Assembly (NCBI GenBank): GCA_024639125.1 | Contig: JAHEJA010000028.1 | Span: 1 to 64,000 of the forward strand | DNA: 64,000 nucleotides | Direction: 5' to 3' | DNA from: Paracoccaceae bacterium | GTDB taxonomy: Bacteria; Pseudomonadota; Alphaproteobacteria; Rhodobacterales; Rhodobacteraceae | Part shown: positions 54,035-63,090 of the stretch, one piece after another | Position numbering within the stretch: the stretch's first letter is position 1 | Layout of the letters: each line of letters begins with the position of its first letter | Notes under the pieces: model-generated | The model's database searches: none | Told to the model about the DNA's origin: nothing | What the model saw: the letters and a program-made list of their open reading frames with translations, nothing else | Position numbers and translations under genes: made by a program

Positions 54035-55213
54035 ATGAATACGATTCGATCAGAAACGCTTCCTGGGGCGTTACGGCGCGAAACCGTCAAAAAGAATGTG
54101 GCGGCAATCCATGTATCCGGAAAGCTGACGTTATTGCAGCGCAAGCTTTCGAATGTGCTGTTGCTGAATGCTTATGACACCTTGATGAGCCGGCAAAGCC
54201 ATAAAATAGATGCGCGGACGTTGTGTTTGATGATCGGGTATAATTCCAATGATATGGAAACGCTCAAGGCATCGTTGCGCGGCTTGGCAGAGACCGTTGC
54301 GGAATGGGACATGCTCGATGATCAGGGCCGTCAGGAATGGGGTGTTTCCGCGCTTTTGTCGTTTGCAAAACTCAAAGAGGGGGTTTGTGAATATGCCTAT
54401 TCGCCCGCCTTGGCAGAAAAGCTGCATGACCCCAAAGTGTTCGCGCTTATTAATTTAAACATCCAACGCCAGTTTACGGGCGGCCATGCGCTTGCGCTTT
54501 ATGAAAACTGTTTTCGGTTTGTTAAAACGGGCAGCACTGGTTGGTGGGATATTGATATTTTTCGCCGGCTTATGGGGGTTGAGGAGTCTGAATATTATAA
54601 ATCCTATAAGCACCTGAACGCGAAAATCATCAAACCTGCGGTCGCCGAAGTCAACAAAGTCAGCGATATCATCGTCACGCCCGAGATCCGCAAACAGGGG
54701 CGGACCGTGTCACATATTCGGTTTTTAATCCGCAACAATCCACAGCTGTCGATTATCGACATTGATGACGGGGCAGGGGTGCGTAACACGAATGTATATG
54801 ATCAGTTGCGCGGGCTAGGCGTGTCTGATCGATTGGCCCGTCAATGGATCGGTGAACATGGAGAAGACTATGTGAGCCAAAAAATCGACTATGTTGCCGC
54901 CCAATCGGGTGTCAAAAATGCCGCTCGGTATCTAAGCGTGGCGATTGCCAATGATTTTAGCGACACCCCCGCAATCGAGGTCGCAAAACCAACCTCTGAA
55001 CGGGCGGTGCGGTTGGCGCGCATTCAGAAAATTGTTGCGTCGCGGTCCCCCACACAACGGGATGCGGACAAGCGGTTGTTTCTGTCACAATTGAAATCAA
55101 ACAGTGAACGCGATGATTTTGAACGTCATGCGTGGATGTCTGCGATCAATCATGCGGCTATTGTTGCTTTTTGGAACGACCTTATGCCCGACGCATTACA
55201 GGCCGACATCTAA
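54035..55213 (+). CDS. Plasmid replication initiator, Rep_3 family (RepB-type)
   Basis: The 392-residue initiator has the two winged-helix layout of the Rep_3 family. The first domain opens with VKKNVAAIHVSGKLTLLQRK, and the second includes IDIFRRLMGVEESEYYKSY and AVAEVNKVSDIIVTPEIRKQ. A C-terminal tail of about 150 residues follows. It binds the iterons just upstream to open the origin. In roseobacter nomenclature this type is usually called RepB, though automatic pipelines may say RepA. Iterons, promoter, inverted repeat and the divergent parAB operon form a complete replicon module. The stop overlaps the convergent flavoprotein gene by 4 bases. Confidence 0.88.
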   Translation: MNTIRSETLPGALRRETVKKNVAAIHVSGKLTLLQRKLSNVLLLNAYDTLMSRQSHKIDARTLCLMIGYNSNDMETLKASLRGLAETVAEWDMLDDQGRQEWGVSALLSFAKLKEGVCEYAYSPALAEKLHDPKVFALINLNIQRQFTGGHALALYENCFRFVKTGSTGWWDIDIFRRLMGVEESEYYKSYKHLNAKIIKPAVAEVNKVSDIIVTPEIRKQGRTVSHIRFLIRNNPQLSIIDIDDGAGVRNTNVYDQLRGLGVSDRLARQWIGEHGEDYVSQKIDYVAAQSGVKNAARYLSVAIANDFSDTPAIEVAKPTSERAVRLARIQKIVASRSPTQRDADKRLFLSQLKSNSERDDFERHAWMSAINHAAIVAFWNDLMPDALQADI

Positions 55214-57255
55214 AGCGTGCGCACCAATCGCAAGGCATCGTAAATTGCCGCATGGGTATTGCGTGACGAAACCGCATCGCCAATGCGGAATAGGTCAAAC
55301 GCCCCCTTATTATTTTTGACAATTGTTTGCGGCTGCCCTTGGATAAGCGCGTCATAGTCCACTTGGCCTAGATTACGGGCGTGGGGTTTTAGATCGAAAT
55401 ACAGATCGGCATTTGGCTGCGTGCCATAATTCACCACGATCTGATCATAGTGTTTGTCTTGGACCAAGTCGCTATAATCGGTGCCAATCTGGGCGCATAG
55501 TTGGTTGCCGTCCCGTGTGATCCCCTTTAGCCTTCGGGTGACGGTGAATGTGACGTCTTTGTCCTGAAGTGTGCGCATATAGGGCACAAGGTTCATGCCT
55601 TTTATTTCGGGGGCAAAGCTGCGATCTGGGGTCATAATTTCAACGGTTGATCCCGCAAGGGCCGCGATTTCCGCAGCCTGAAGGCCCGCATGATCGCCAG
55701 CCGCATCAAAGATCAGCATACGATTGGCCGGTTTCACATCACCAGACAAGATATCCCATGCGCTGATAGCCAAATCTTGATCCTTGGTGTTTTCGTAAAG
55801 CCGCATATGCGGCACTCCGCCAGTGGCAATTATAACGATATCCGGCGCAAGGGCGGTGATATCGCTGGCTTCTGCCCAGGTGTTGAAATGAAAATGCACG
55901 TCACGGGCGGCGCATTGGGCCATGCGCCAATCAATGATCGACATCATTTCACGGCGTCGCGGGGTTTGGGCCGTTAGCCGAATTTGTCCTCCGGCATCGC
56001 TTGCGGCTTCGAATACGGTCACAGAGTGACCCCGCTCCGCAGCGACGCGCGCGGCTTCTAATCCGGCGGGGCCAGCGCCAACAATGACCACAGTTTTGGG
56101 CGTTTGGCTGGGTGCGATGTCGTGCGGTTGTGTCAATTCGCGCCCTGTTGAGGGGTTGTGGATACACAATGCTTCGCCGCCTTCGTAAATACGATCCAAA
56201 CAATAGGTGGCGCCCACGCAGGGGCGAATATCATCTTCGCGCCCTTCCATGATTTTACGCACGATATGCGGATCTGCCATATGTGCGCGGGTCATTCCCA
56301 CCATATCAAGCAAGCCACTGGACACCGCATGGCGTGCGGTTGCCACGTCGGGGATGCGGGCCGCGTGGAATGTGGGCAGCCCGATTTCGGCCTTGATGGC
56401 GCCGGCAAAGTCCAGATGCGGGGCTGATTTCATGCCTTGGACCGGAATGACATCCACCAAAGCCGGATCGGAATGCACGCGCCCCCGGATTACATTCAGG
56501 AAATCCACCAATTTGTCATCAGCCAGCGTTTTGGCAATCTGAAAGCCTTCGTTTGCAGTCAGGCCACCTTGTTCTGCTTCGTCGCCCACCAGCCGAATGC
56601 CAACAATAAAGTCTGGCCCAACGCGTTTGCGCACAGCCGAGAGGACATCAATGGAAAATTGCATACGGTTCTTTAGTGACCCAACGCCATAAGGCCCGTT
56701 TAGTTCGTTCGACAAAGGCGACCAGAATTGGTCCATCAAATGCCCGTATGCTTCGATTTCGATGCCATCCATGCCACCGGCTTGCATGCGTTCTGCGGCA
56801 TCTGCATAGTCATTTATGATCCGCTCAATATCCCAATCTTCGATTAACTTGGGGAAAAACCGATGCGCCGCCTCGTAATGCTGCGTGGGCGCAACAGAGG
56901 GAAGCCAATCGCCTTTGGACCACCCTGTGCGACGTCCAAGGTGGGTCAATTGAATCATCATCGCACATCCATGGGCATGACAAGCATCCGTCATACGGCG
57001 GATCCACGGCACCACGTCGTCTTTGTAAGCCAGTACATTGTTAAACGCAGGCGGGCTGTCGCGCGACACAATCGCCGATCCTGCCGTCATCGCCATTGCA
57101 ATACCCGCTTTGGCGCGTTCTTCGTGATAGGCGCGGTAGCGATCCTTGGGCATGCCATCTTCGGGGTAGGCGGGTTCATGACTGGTCGTCATAATCCGGT
57201 TTTTCAACGTCAAATGTTTCAGCTGATAGGGCTGCAAAAGCGGATCATGAGACAT
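55210..57255 (-). CDS. Trimethylamine dehydrogenase-like FMN/FAD oxidoreductase
   Basis: The 681-residue enzyme has an N-terminal old-yellow-enzyme TIM barrel (residues 1-340: MMIQLTHLGRR, GIEIEAYGHLMDQFWSPLSN), a short iron-sulfur loop, and a C-terminal FAD/ADP-binding part with GAGPAGLEAARVAAERG. It aligns with trimethylamine and dimethylamine dehydrogenases and with proteins annotated as N-methylproline demethylase. The iron-sulfur region RPCVGATYC (Cys346, Cys352) and GEALC (Cys364) has Ala349 where TMADH has a cluster Cys. ATG 57255 has RBS GGGGAG. Oxidative demethylation of an N-methyl compound is likely; the substrate is uncertain. Confidence 0.8.
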   Translation of the reverse strand: MSHDPLLQPYQLKHLTLKNRIMTTSHEPAYPEDGMPKDRYRAYHEERAKAGIAMAMTAGSAIVSRDSPPAFNNVLAYKDDVVPWIRRMTDACHAHGCAMMIQLTHLGRRTGWSKGDWLPSVAPTQHYEAAHRFFPKLIEDWDIERIINDYADAAERMQAGGMDGIEIEAYGHLMDQFWSPLSNELNGPYGVGSLKNRMQFSIDVLSAVRKRVGPDFIVGIRLVGDEAEQGGLTANEGFQIAKTLADDKLVDFLNVIRGRVHSDPALVDVIPVQGMKSAPHLDFAGAIKAEIGLPTFHAARIPDVATARHAVSSGLLDMVGMTRAHMADPHIVRKIMEGREDDIRPCVGATYCLDRIYEGGEALCIHNPSTGRELTQPHDIAPSQTPKTVVIVGAGPAGLEAARVAAERGHSVTVFEAASDAGGQIRLTAQTPRRREMMSIIDWRMAQCAARDVHFHFNTWAEASDITALAPDIVIIATGGVPHMRLYENTKDQDLAISAWDILSGDVKPANRMLIFDAAGDHAGLQAAEIAALAGSTVEIMTPDRSFAPEIKGMNLVPYMRTLQDKDVTFTVTRRLKGITRDGNQLCAQIGTDYSDLVQDKHYDQIVVNYGTQPNADLYFDLKPHARNLGQVDYDALIQGQPQTIVKNNKGAFDLFRIGDAVSSRNTHAAIYDALRLVRTL

Positions 57256-57401
57256 GCGAAGACTCCCCTGTTTTTGGGATAGCCTATCCAGACAGGGCAC
57301 AAAGACAAGTAAAAGACCGACATCGCGTGTCGTGTTTTGAAAAACATGCTGACCGAGCGTGGTACGAAATGCGCCGCCTAACCGTCATGCAGAAGGTTGA
57401 A

Positions 57402-57432
57402 ACAAAAAGGGCGCACCCATTGGCACGCCCTT
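57402..57432 (-). terminator. Rho-independent terminator after isocitrate dehydrogenase
   Basis: On the minus strand AAGGGCG / CGCCCTT form a stem around a 12-nt loop, followed by TTTGTTTC, 23 bases past the stop at 57455. Confidence 0.75.
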
Positions 57433-57454
57433 ATTCTAAGATGGTAAACCGTGG

Positions 57455-59668
57455 TTACCCGATGATGGCGTTCAAGGTTGCGCTTGGTCGCATGACCCCT
57501 GCAACTTTGGCGCTGTCTGCGTGGTAATACCCTGCCAAGTCCGCTGGTTTACCTTGAACAGCAGCCAGTTCAGCCACGATTTTTTCTTCGTTTTCAGCCA
57601 AGGCGGCGGCGATTGGGGCAAAATGTGCGGCCAACTCTGCGTCATCTGTTTGCGCGGCAAGGGCTTGTGCCCAGTATTTCGCGAAATAGAAATGGCTGTC
57701 ACGGTTGTCTGGTTGACCAACGCGGCGCGATGGGGATTTGTTGTTGTCCAAAATCCCTTGGGTTGCGGCATCAACCGCAGCGCCCAAAACGGCTGCTTTC
57801 GGGTTGTTTTTGACTTCGGCGAGGAAGTTCAAAGATTCCCCAAGTGCGCAGAATTCCCCAAGTGAATCCCAACGCAGGTGGTTTTCTTCTACCAGCTGTT
57901 GCACGTGTTTCGGAGCAGAGCCGCCAGCGCCTGTTTCAAACAAGCCGCCGCCATTCATCAATTTCACAATCGACAACATTTTAGCAGAGGTGCCAAGTTC
58001 CAAGATCGGGAACAAGTCAGTCAGGTAATCGCGCAAAACGTTGCCCGTGATTGCGATGCTGTCTTGGCCTGTGCGGATGGTTTCTAGTGTGAGGCGTGTT
58101 GCTTCGCGTGGGGCCATGATCTGGAATTTGTCCGCCACGCCTTTTTCAGCAAGGATCGCGTTGACGTATGTGATCAATTCTGCATCATGTGCGCGCTGTG
58201 CATCCAGCCAAAAGATCGCTTGGGATCCTGTTGCCGCTTGGCGGGCAATAGCAAGGTTCACCCAGTCGATGATTGGTGCTTTTTTAGCAGAAGAAGACCG
58301 CCAAATATCGCCAGCTTCCACGGTATGAGTGTGGATCACATCGCCATTTGCCACAACGTAGCGCACAGTTCCGTTTGCCGACATTTCAAATGTTGTTGGG
58401 TGGCTGCCGTATTCTTCGGCTTTTTGCGCCATCAAGCCCACGTTGCCGACTGTGCCGGATGTTGTTGGATCAAGCGCACCCGTTTCTTTGAAATATTTGA
58501 TGGATTCATCATAAACAGGGGCATAGCAATTGTCAGGGATCACACATTTTGTGTCGCCTTCCTTGCCATCTGGACCCCAGCCTTTGCCGCCGGCGCGAAT
58601 GACCGCTGGCATCGAAGCGTCGATAATCACATCGGATGGCACATGAAGGTTGGTGATGCCCTTGTCAGAATTCACCATGTACATGTCTGGCTGTGCGTCC
58701 ATGGCTGCGTTGAAATCTGCAACGATTTCGGGCTTGTCTGCGATCCGGGCAAGCACGTCCCCTAGACCAGAGTTCGGGTTCACACCAGCCGCCGCAAGCG
58801 CATCGGCATGTTTTGCAAACACATCTTCAAAGAACACAGAAACCGCGTGACCAAAAATGATTGGGTCAGAGACCTTCATCATGGTGGCTTTCATGTGGAG
58901 CGAAAACAAGATGCCTTGGTATTTGGTGTCTTTGATTTCTGCCCGCAGAAAATCACGCAAGGCTTTGGCGGACATGAATGTTGCGTCCACCACGGTGCCT
59001 TCTGGCAAATCAATTCCGTCTTTCAAGACAGTGACATCACCGTTTTCAGCGATGAATTCAATTTTGGCTTTGCCCGCTTGCGCAGCTGTAAGGGTCGCGG
59101 ATTGTTCGTTGGAATAGAAATCGTTTCCAGACATTGCAGCCACGTGCGTTTTTGAATCTTTGCTCCAAACGCCCATGGAATGTGGGTTTTTCATTGCATA
59201 GTTTTTCACAGCGCGTGCCGCGCGGCGATCAGAGTTGCCTTCGCGCAAGACAGGATTCACAGCAGAGCCTTTGATCGTGTCGTATTTTGCACGAACTGCT
59301 TTTTCTTCGTCTGTGGATGGGTTTTCTGGATAATCAGGAAGCGCATACCCTTGGGATTGCAATTCTTTTACTGCGGCAACCAACTGAGGCACAGAGGCCG
59401 AGATGTTTGGAAGCTTGATCACATTGGCGTCGGGTGTTTTCACCAACTGGCCCAATTCCGCCAAATCGTCTGATTGGCGCTGATCTTCGCTTAGATAGTC
59501 CGGAAATGTCGAAATGATTCGGCCTGCAAGGGAAATGTCCTTGGTGCCAACGGTGACACCGGCGGCCTTTGCGAAAGTGCGAATGATAGGAAGCAGAGAC
59601 GCGCTGGCCAATTCTGGGGCTTCGTCTACAATTGTATACAATATATCAGCTTTTGATGTATCGGCCAT
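57455..59668 (-). CDS. icd: Monomeric NADP-dependent isocitrate dehydrogenase
   Basis: The 737-residue protein matches the monomeric (type II, about 740 residues) isocitrate dehydrogenase, unrelated in length to the common 400-residue homodimer. Characteristic segments are [70 protein letters not shown] and [13 protein letters not shown]. It converts isocitrate to 2-oxoglutarate with NADPH formation in the cytoplasm. RBS GGAAAGG precedes ATG 59668. A TCA-cycle gene close to a plasmid-type origin is noteworthy. A palindrome matching the GntR-side operator lies within its first codons (59631-59642). Confidence 0.93.
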   Translation of the reverse strand: MADTSKADILYTIVDEAPELASASLLPIIRTFAKAAGVTVGTKDISLAGRIISTFPDYLSEDQRQSDDLAELGQLVKTPDANVIKLPNISASVPQLVAAVKELQSQGYALPDYPENPSTDEEKAVRAKYDTIKGSAVNPVLREGNSDRRAARAVKNYAMKNPHSMGVWSKDSKTHVAAMSGNDFYSNEQSATLTAAQAGKAKIEFIAENGDVTVLKDGIDLPEGTVVDATFMSAKALRDFLRAEIKDTKYQGILFSLHMKATMMKVSDPIIFGHAVSVFFEDVFAKHADALAAAGVNPNSGLGDVLARIADKPEIVADFNAAMDAQPDMYMVNSDKGITNLHVPSDVIIDASMPAVIRAGGKGWGPDGKEGDTKCVIPDNCYAPVYDESIKYFKETGALDPTTSGTVGNVGLMAQKAEEYGSHPTTFEMSANGTVRYVVANGDVIHTHTVEAGDIWRSSSAKKAPIIDWVNLAIARQAATGSQAIFWLDAQRAHDAELITYVNAILAEKGVADKFQIMAPREATRLTLETIRTGQDSIAITGNVLRDYLTDLFPILELGTSAKMLSIVKLMNGGGLFETGAGGSAPKHVQQLVEENHLRWDSLGEFCALGESLNFLAEVKNNPKAAVLGAAVDAATQGILDNNKSPSRRVGQPDNRDSHFYFAKYWAQALAAQTDDAELAAHFAPIAAALAENEEKIVAELAAVQGKPADLAGYYHADSAKVAGVMRPSATLNAIIG
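59631..59642. promoter_or_regulatory. GntR-type palindrome inside the start of icd
   Basis: ATTGTATACAAT is a perfect 12-bp palindrome of the kind bound by FadR/VanR-type GntR proteins. It overlies codons 9-13 of icd and matches 11 of 12 bases of the site upstream of the GntR gene. Confidence 0.6.
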
Positions 59669-59903
59669 GTTTTTTGTACCTTTCCAAAGTGGTCGGAGGC
59701 TAATCTTGGTCTGGGCGGTGCCGTGAGCAGAAATATGAAATTTGCATCAAACGGCAGGTGTCCAGTAGGGGGCGAACATCGTCCTCATAGAACATTCAGC
59801 GTTGCATATCAATTCTTCATTACGCGGATGCAGCATTCTGTCGCTTGGCAGTTGGGGCCTGTTGCATGGCGCTGTTGCTGGGGGCGTTAAATTGTTTGTG
59901 TAA

Positions 59904-59915
59904 ATTGTAGACAAT
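59904..59915. promoter_or_regulatory. GntR-type operator upstream of the gntR gene
   Basis: ATTGTAGACAAT lies 47 bases before the GntR start and is the probable autoregulatory site. The matching palindrome inside icd starts 273 bases away. Confidence 0.7.
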
Positions 59916-59961
59916 ATGTATTTTGATGTCTAGGGTGCTGGGAACCTCATGAGGATTCCAA

Positions 59962-60669
59962 TTGAAACAGCCCGTAAAAACCAAAAAATCAGCATGCCTA
60001 GATGATTTGCGTCGCCGCATCCTGACTCAGGATTTAGAGCCGGGTGTCTATTTGGACGAAATGCAGCTGGCCGAGGCATATGATATTTCCCGCCCTCCGC
60101 TGCGCGAAGTATTGAACCAGCTTGCCGGCGAAGAATACGTGCTCTTGCACAAAAATCGGGGTGCGCAGGTTATGCCGATGACCCACAAGACCCTGCGGAA
60201 TTTCTTTGTTGCTGCGCCCATGTTGTATGCCGCTGTTGCGCGACTGGCAGCCGAGCATGCATCGCGCGATCAAATTGCTGACTTGCGCGCGATCCAATCC
60301 CGCTTTCGGTGCGCGATTGAGCAAGGGGACACCGCAGAGCGTACGTTATTAAATCAGCATTTTCACGCTGTAATCGGAGATATGGCAGATAATGAATACC
60401 TTGCGCCAAGTTATCGGCGTTTACTGATCGATCACACCCGCATTGGCATGTCATTTTATAATCCGCGCAATGCAGCGCTCGGTGAACAACGGGCGATTGC
60501 GGCGGATCAGCATGATGACTTTATCCGCTTGATCGATGCAGGTGATGCAGAAGCCGCCGCGCATTTGGCCGTTGCGCATTGGGAATTGTCCCGCGCGGAA
60601 ATTGAAAACTTTGCAACGCCAGTTGGGTTGCACATCCCGCTTGGTCACGCACCAAACGGATCACGTTGA
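59962..60669 (+). CDS. GntR-family transcriptional regulator (FadR/FCD type)
   Basis: The 235-residue regulator has an N-terminal winged helix (ACLDDLRRRILTQDLEPGVY, DISRPPLREVLNQLAGEEYV) and an all-helical FCD effector domain with metal-binding His positions, such as LLNQHFHAVIGDMADN and ADQHDDFIRLIDAGD. The start is TTG 59962, supported by GAGGA 6 bases upstream; no in-frame ATG is close. It heads the DapA-ALDH-FAD oxidoreductase cluster on the same strand and has a well-formed palindrome upstream, so it likely regulates this cluster and possibly icd. Confidence 0.88.
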   Translation: MKQPVKTKKSACLDDLRRRILTQDLEPGVYLDEMQLAEAYDISRPPLREVLNQLAGEEYVLLHKNRGAQVMPMTHKTLRNFFVAAPMLYAAVARLAAEHASRDQIADLRAIQSRFRCAIEQGDTAERTLLNQHFHAVIGDMADNEYLAPSYRRLLIDHTRIGMSFYNPRNAALGEQRAIAADQHDDFIRLIDAGDAEAAAHLAVAHWELSRAEIENFATPVGLHIPLGHAPNGSR

Positions 60670-60680
60670 AAGGACCCAAG

Positions 60681-61592
60681 ATGAAATTTGATGGCATTTA
60701 TACGCCAGTGATCACGCCTTATCACGAAGATGGCAGCATTGATCGTGATAGCTTTGTGGCGATAATCGAACACCTTATTGCGTCCGGTGTGCATGGGCTG
60801 ATTAATGGCGGCTCGACAGGCGAATATTACGCGCAATCCATGCAAGAACGCCAAGACATGGCAGCATTTGCGAAACAGGTGATTGGGGATCGTGTGCCTT
60901 TGATCGTTGGGACCGTTGCCATTCGCCAAGAAGATTCCATTGCTATGGCTGAAACAGCGGCGAATATTGGGGCCGATGCATTGCTTATTGGCACGCCACC
61001 CTATGCGGTTCCAACGGAGCGGGAAAATGCATTGAACGCTTTGGCGATTGATCGCGCGGCGGATTTGCCCATCATGCTCTACAACTATCCGGGCCGTATG
61101 GGGGTTGAAATGGGTCAAGAATTCCTTGACCGTGTGGGCCGCAGTCGCAATTTTTGTGCGATTAAAGAAAGCTCGGGTGACATCAACCGTGTCCATCTAT
61201 TGGCGCGGGATTATCCCCATATTCAAATGTCTTGCGGGATGGATGATCAAGCACTGGAGTTCTTTGCATGGGGCGCACAAAGCTGGGTCTGTGCGGGATC
61301 TAATTTCCTTCCTAAAGAACATATCGCTTTGTGGCGCGCGTGTCGTGTCGAGGGAAATTTTGAAAAAGGACGCCGCATTATGTCCGCCATGATGCCCTTG
61401 ATGCGCGTGCTAGAGCAGGGTGGAAAATTCATTCAATCGGTTAAATACGGATGTGAAATGACAGGTCATTACGCAGGCCCGCCGCGTCCGCCTTTAAAAG
61501 GGTTGAACAAAGACGACAAACGGCAATTAGACCAAGTGGTTCGCGTGTTGCAACGCACCATTGCAGATATCGAAGCGGAGGCATACCCATGA
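60681..61592 (+). CDS. Dihydrodipicolinate synthase-family lyase/deaminase
   Basis: The 303-residue class I TIM-barrel enzyme has the family's substrate loop GGSTGEYY, the tyrosine motif LYNYPGRMGV and the Schiff-base Lys in CAIKESSGD. Family members include dihydrodipicolinate synthase, N-acetylneuraminate lyase, KDG aldolases and pyrroline-4-hydroxy-2-carboxylate deaminase. With a downstream aldehyde dehydrogenase (4-base overlap) and an FAD amine/imino-acid oxidoreductase, a catabolic role is much more likely than lysine synthesis; hydroxyproline breakdown is one model. ATG 60681 has AAAGGA upstream and is preferred to TTG 60666. Confidence 0.8.
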   Translation: MKFDGIYTPVITPYHEDGSIDRDSFVAIIEHLIASGVHGLINGGSTGEYYAQSMQERQDMAAFAKQVIGDRVPLIVGTVAIRQEDSIAMAETAANIGADALLIGTPPYAVPTERENALNALAIDRAADLPIMLYNYPGRMGVEMGQEFLDRVGRSRNFCAIKESSGDINRVHLLARDYPHIQMSCGMDDQALEFFAWGAQSWVCAGSNFLPKEHIALWRACRVEGNFEKGRRIMSAMMPLMRVLEQGGKFIQSVKYGCEMTGHYAGPPRPPLKGLNKDDKRQLDQVVRVLQRTIADIEAEAYP

Positions 61593-63088
61593 GCGACCCC
61601 CTAACAACAGCAGAATATAAATCCATAGCCGCCAATCTTTCTTTGCCAACGCAGGCATTTATTGGCGGTGGGTTTCGTGCAGCCAAATCGGGTAAAACCT
61701 TTGATACGATCAACCCTGCCACGGGGGATATCCTCGCAAAAGTGGCGGCTTGTGATGCAAGCGACGTAGATATCGCCGTGGAAAAAGCCCGCGAAGCCTT
61801 TGACGATGGGCGCTGGTCGCGCCAACATCCCGCCGCACGCAAGGCAATCTTGATCAAACTTGCCAAGCTTATAAAGCGGAACGCGCGGGAATTGGCCGTC
61901 ATTGAAAGCCTAGACAGCGGCAAGCCGATTTTCGATTGTGAAACGGTGGATGTGCCTGAAACCATCAACTGTTTAATATGGCATGCCGAACTTATCGATA
62001 AAATCTATGATCAAGTGGCGCCGCAATCCGATGATCACATTGCCATGATCCTGCGTGAACCTGTGGGGGTTGTGGGGCTTGTGCTGCCTTGGAATTTTCC
62101 GCTGCTCATGTTGGCTTGGAAAATTGCGCCAGCTTTGGCGGCAGGGTGCTGTGTTGTTGTAAAGCCAGCCGAAGAAACATCGCTCAGCACGCTGCGGATC
62201 GCAGAGCTGGCAATGGAAGCTGGCATTCCTGCGGGTGTATTTAATGTCGTAACGGGGGATGGCCCAAATGTGGGCGAACCCCTTGGTCGGCATATGGATG
62301 TGGACATGGTATCGTTTACTGGTTCGACGCAAACGGGACGGCGGTTTTTGGGCTATGCATCAGAAAGCAACCTAAAAGAAGTCACCTTGGAAATGGGTGG
62401 CAAGAACCCCGCCATTGTTATGGATGATGCCGAAAACCTTGATCGTGTCGCGGCGCATGTGGTCAACGGAGCGTTCTGGAATATGGGCGAAAACTGTTCG
62501 GCGGCATCGCGTTTGATTGTGCATCGTGCTATCAAAGACGCGCTATTGGATCGGATCATTGCACATGCGCGCGAATGGCCAATGGGGGATCCTTTGGATC
62601 CAAAAAATCGCATTGGGGCGCTGGTGTCTCAGGATCATTTTGCCAAGGTTTCCGCATATCTTAACACAGACGCTACTGTGTTACTGGGGGGCACAGCTGC
62701 AAATGGATTTGTCGAGCCGACGATATTAGATGTTTCGGATGCGTCAGCACCGCAGGTTACAGAGGAAATATTCGGACCGGTTTTGGTGGTGCAAACTGTA
62801 GATAGTTTTGATCAGGCAATCGCGGTTGCAAACCAAACCGATTATGGTTTGGCGGCGTCTTTGTTTACGGGCAATGTGAAACGTGCCCTAAGAGGGGCGC
62901 GCATGATCAAAGCGGGCACTGTGACGGTCAACAGTTTCGGAGAAGGCGACATTTCCACACCGTTTGGCGGCTACAAGCAATCCGGATTTGGGGGGCGTGA
63001 CAATGGCATTCATGCGCATGAACAATACACGCAAACCAAAACGATTTGGGTTGATTTGAGCGATGATCTTGATGAAGCGGTTGATTGA
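61589..63088 (+). CDS. NAD(P)-dependent aldehyde dehydrogenase (PuuC-like)
   Basis: The 499-residue enzyme has the ALDH motifs VLPWNFPLLM, the cofactor-binding VKPAEETS and FTGSTQTGRRF, general base Glu in LEMGGKNP and catalytic Cys in NMGENCSAASR, ending in FGGYKQSGFGGRDNG. The sequence lies close to gamma-glutamyl-aminobutyraldehyde dehydrogenase PuuC and related broad-range enzymes. It overlaps the DapA-family gene by 4 bases and precedes a PuuB/OrdL-like oxidoreductase by 2 bases. It probably oxidises the semialdehyde produced by this pathway to an acid; which semialdehyde is unknown. Confidence 0.88.
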   Translation: MSDPLTTAEYKSIAANLSLPTQAFIGGGFRAAKSGKTFDTINPATGDILAKVAACDASDVDIAVEKAREAFDDGRWSRQHPAARKAILIKLAKLIKRNARELAVIESLDSGKPIFDCETVDVPETINCLIWHAELIDKIYDQVAPQSDDHIAMILREPVGVVGLVLPWNFPLLMLAWKIAPALAAGCCVVVKPAEETSLSTLRIAELAMEAGIPAGVFNVVTGDGPNVGEPLGRHMDVDMVSFTGSTQTGRRFLGYASESNLKEVTLEMGGKNPAIVMDDAENLDRVAAHVVNGAFWNMGENCSAASRLIVHRAIKDALLDRIIAHAREWPMGDPLDPKNRIGALVSQDHFAKVSAYLNTDATVLLGGTAANGFVEPTILDVSDASAPQVTEEIFGPVLVVQTVDSFDQAIAVANQTDYGLAASLFTGNVKRALRGARMIKAGTVTVNSFGEGDISTPFGGYKQSGFGGRDNGIHAHEQYTQTKTIWVDLSDDLDEAVD

Positions 63089-63090
63089 GC

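Noticed and set aside
58187-58765. Plus-strand frame of 192 codons within icd
   Set aside because: Cys/His/Phe-rich shadow of the monomeric isocitrate dehydrogenase gene, no RBS or family features.
60645-61196. Minus-strand frame of 183 codons over the DapA-family gene
   Set aside because: Complement of a strongly conserved TIM-barrel coding region and lacking any motif.
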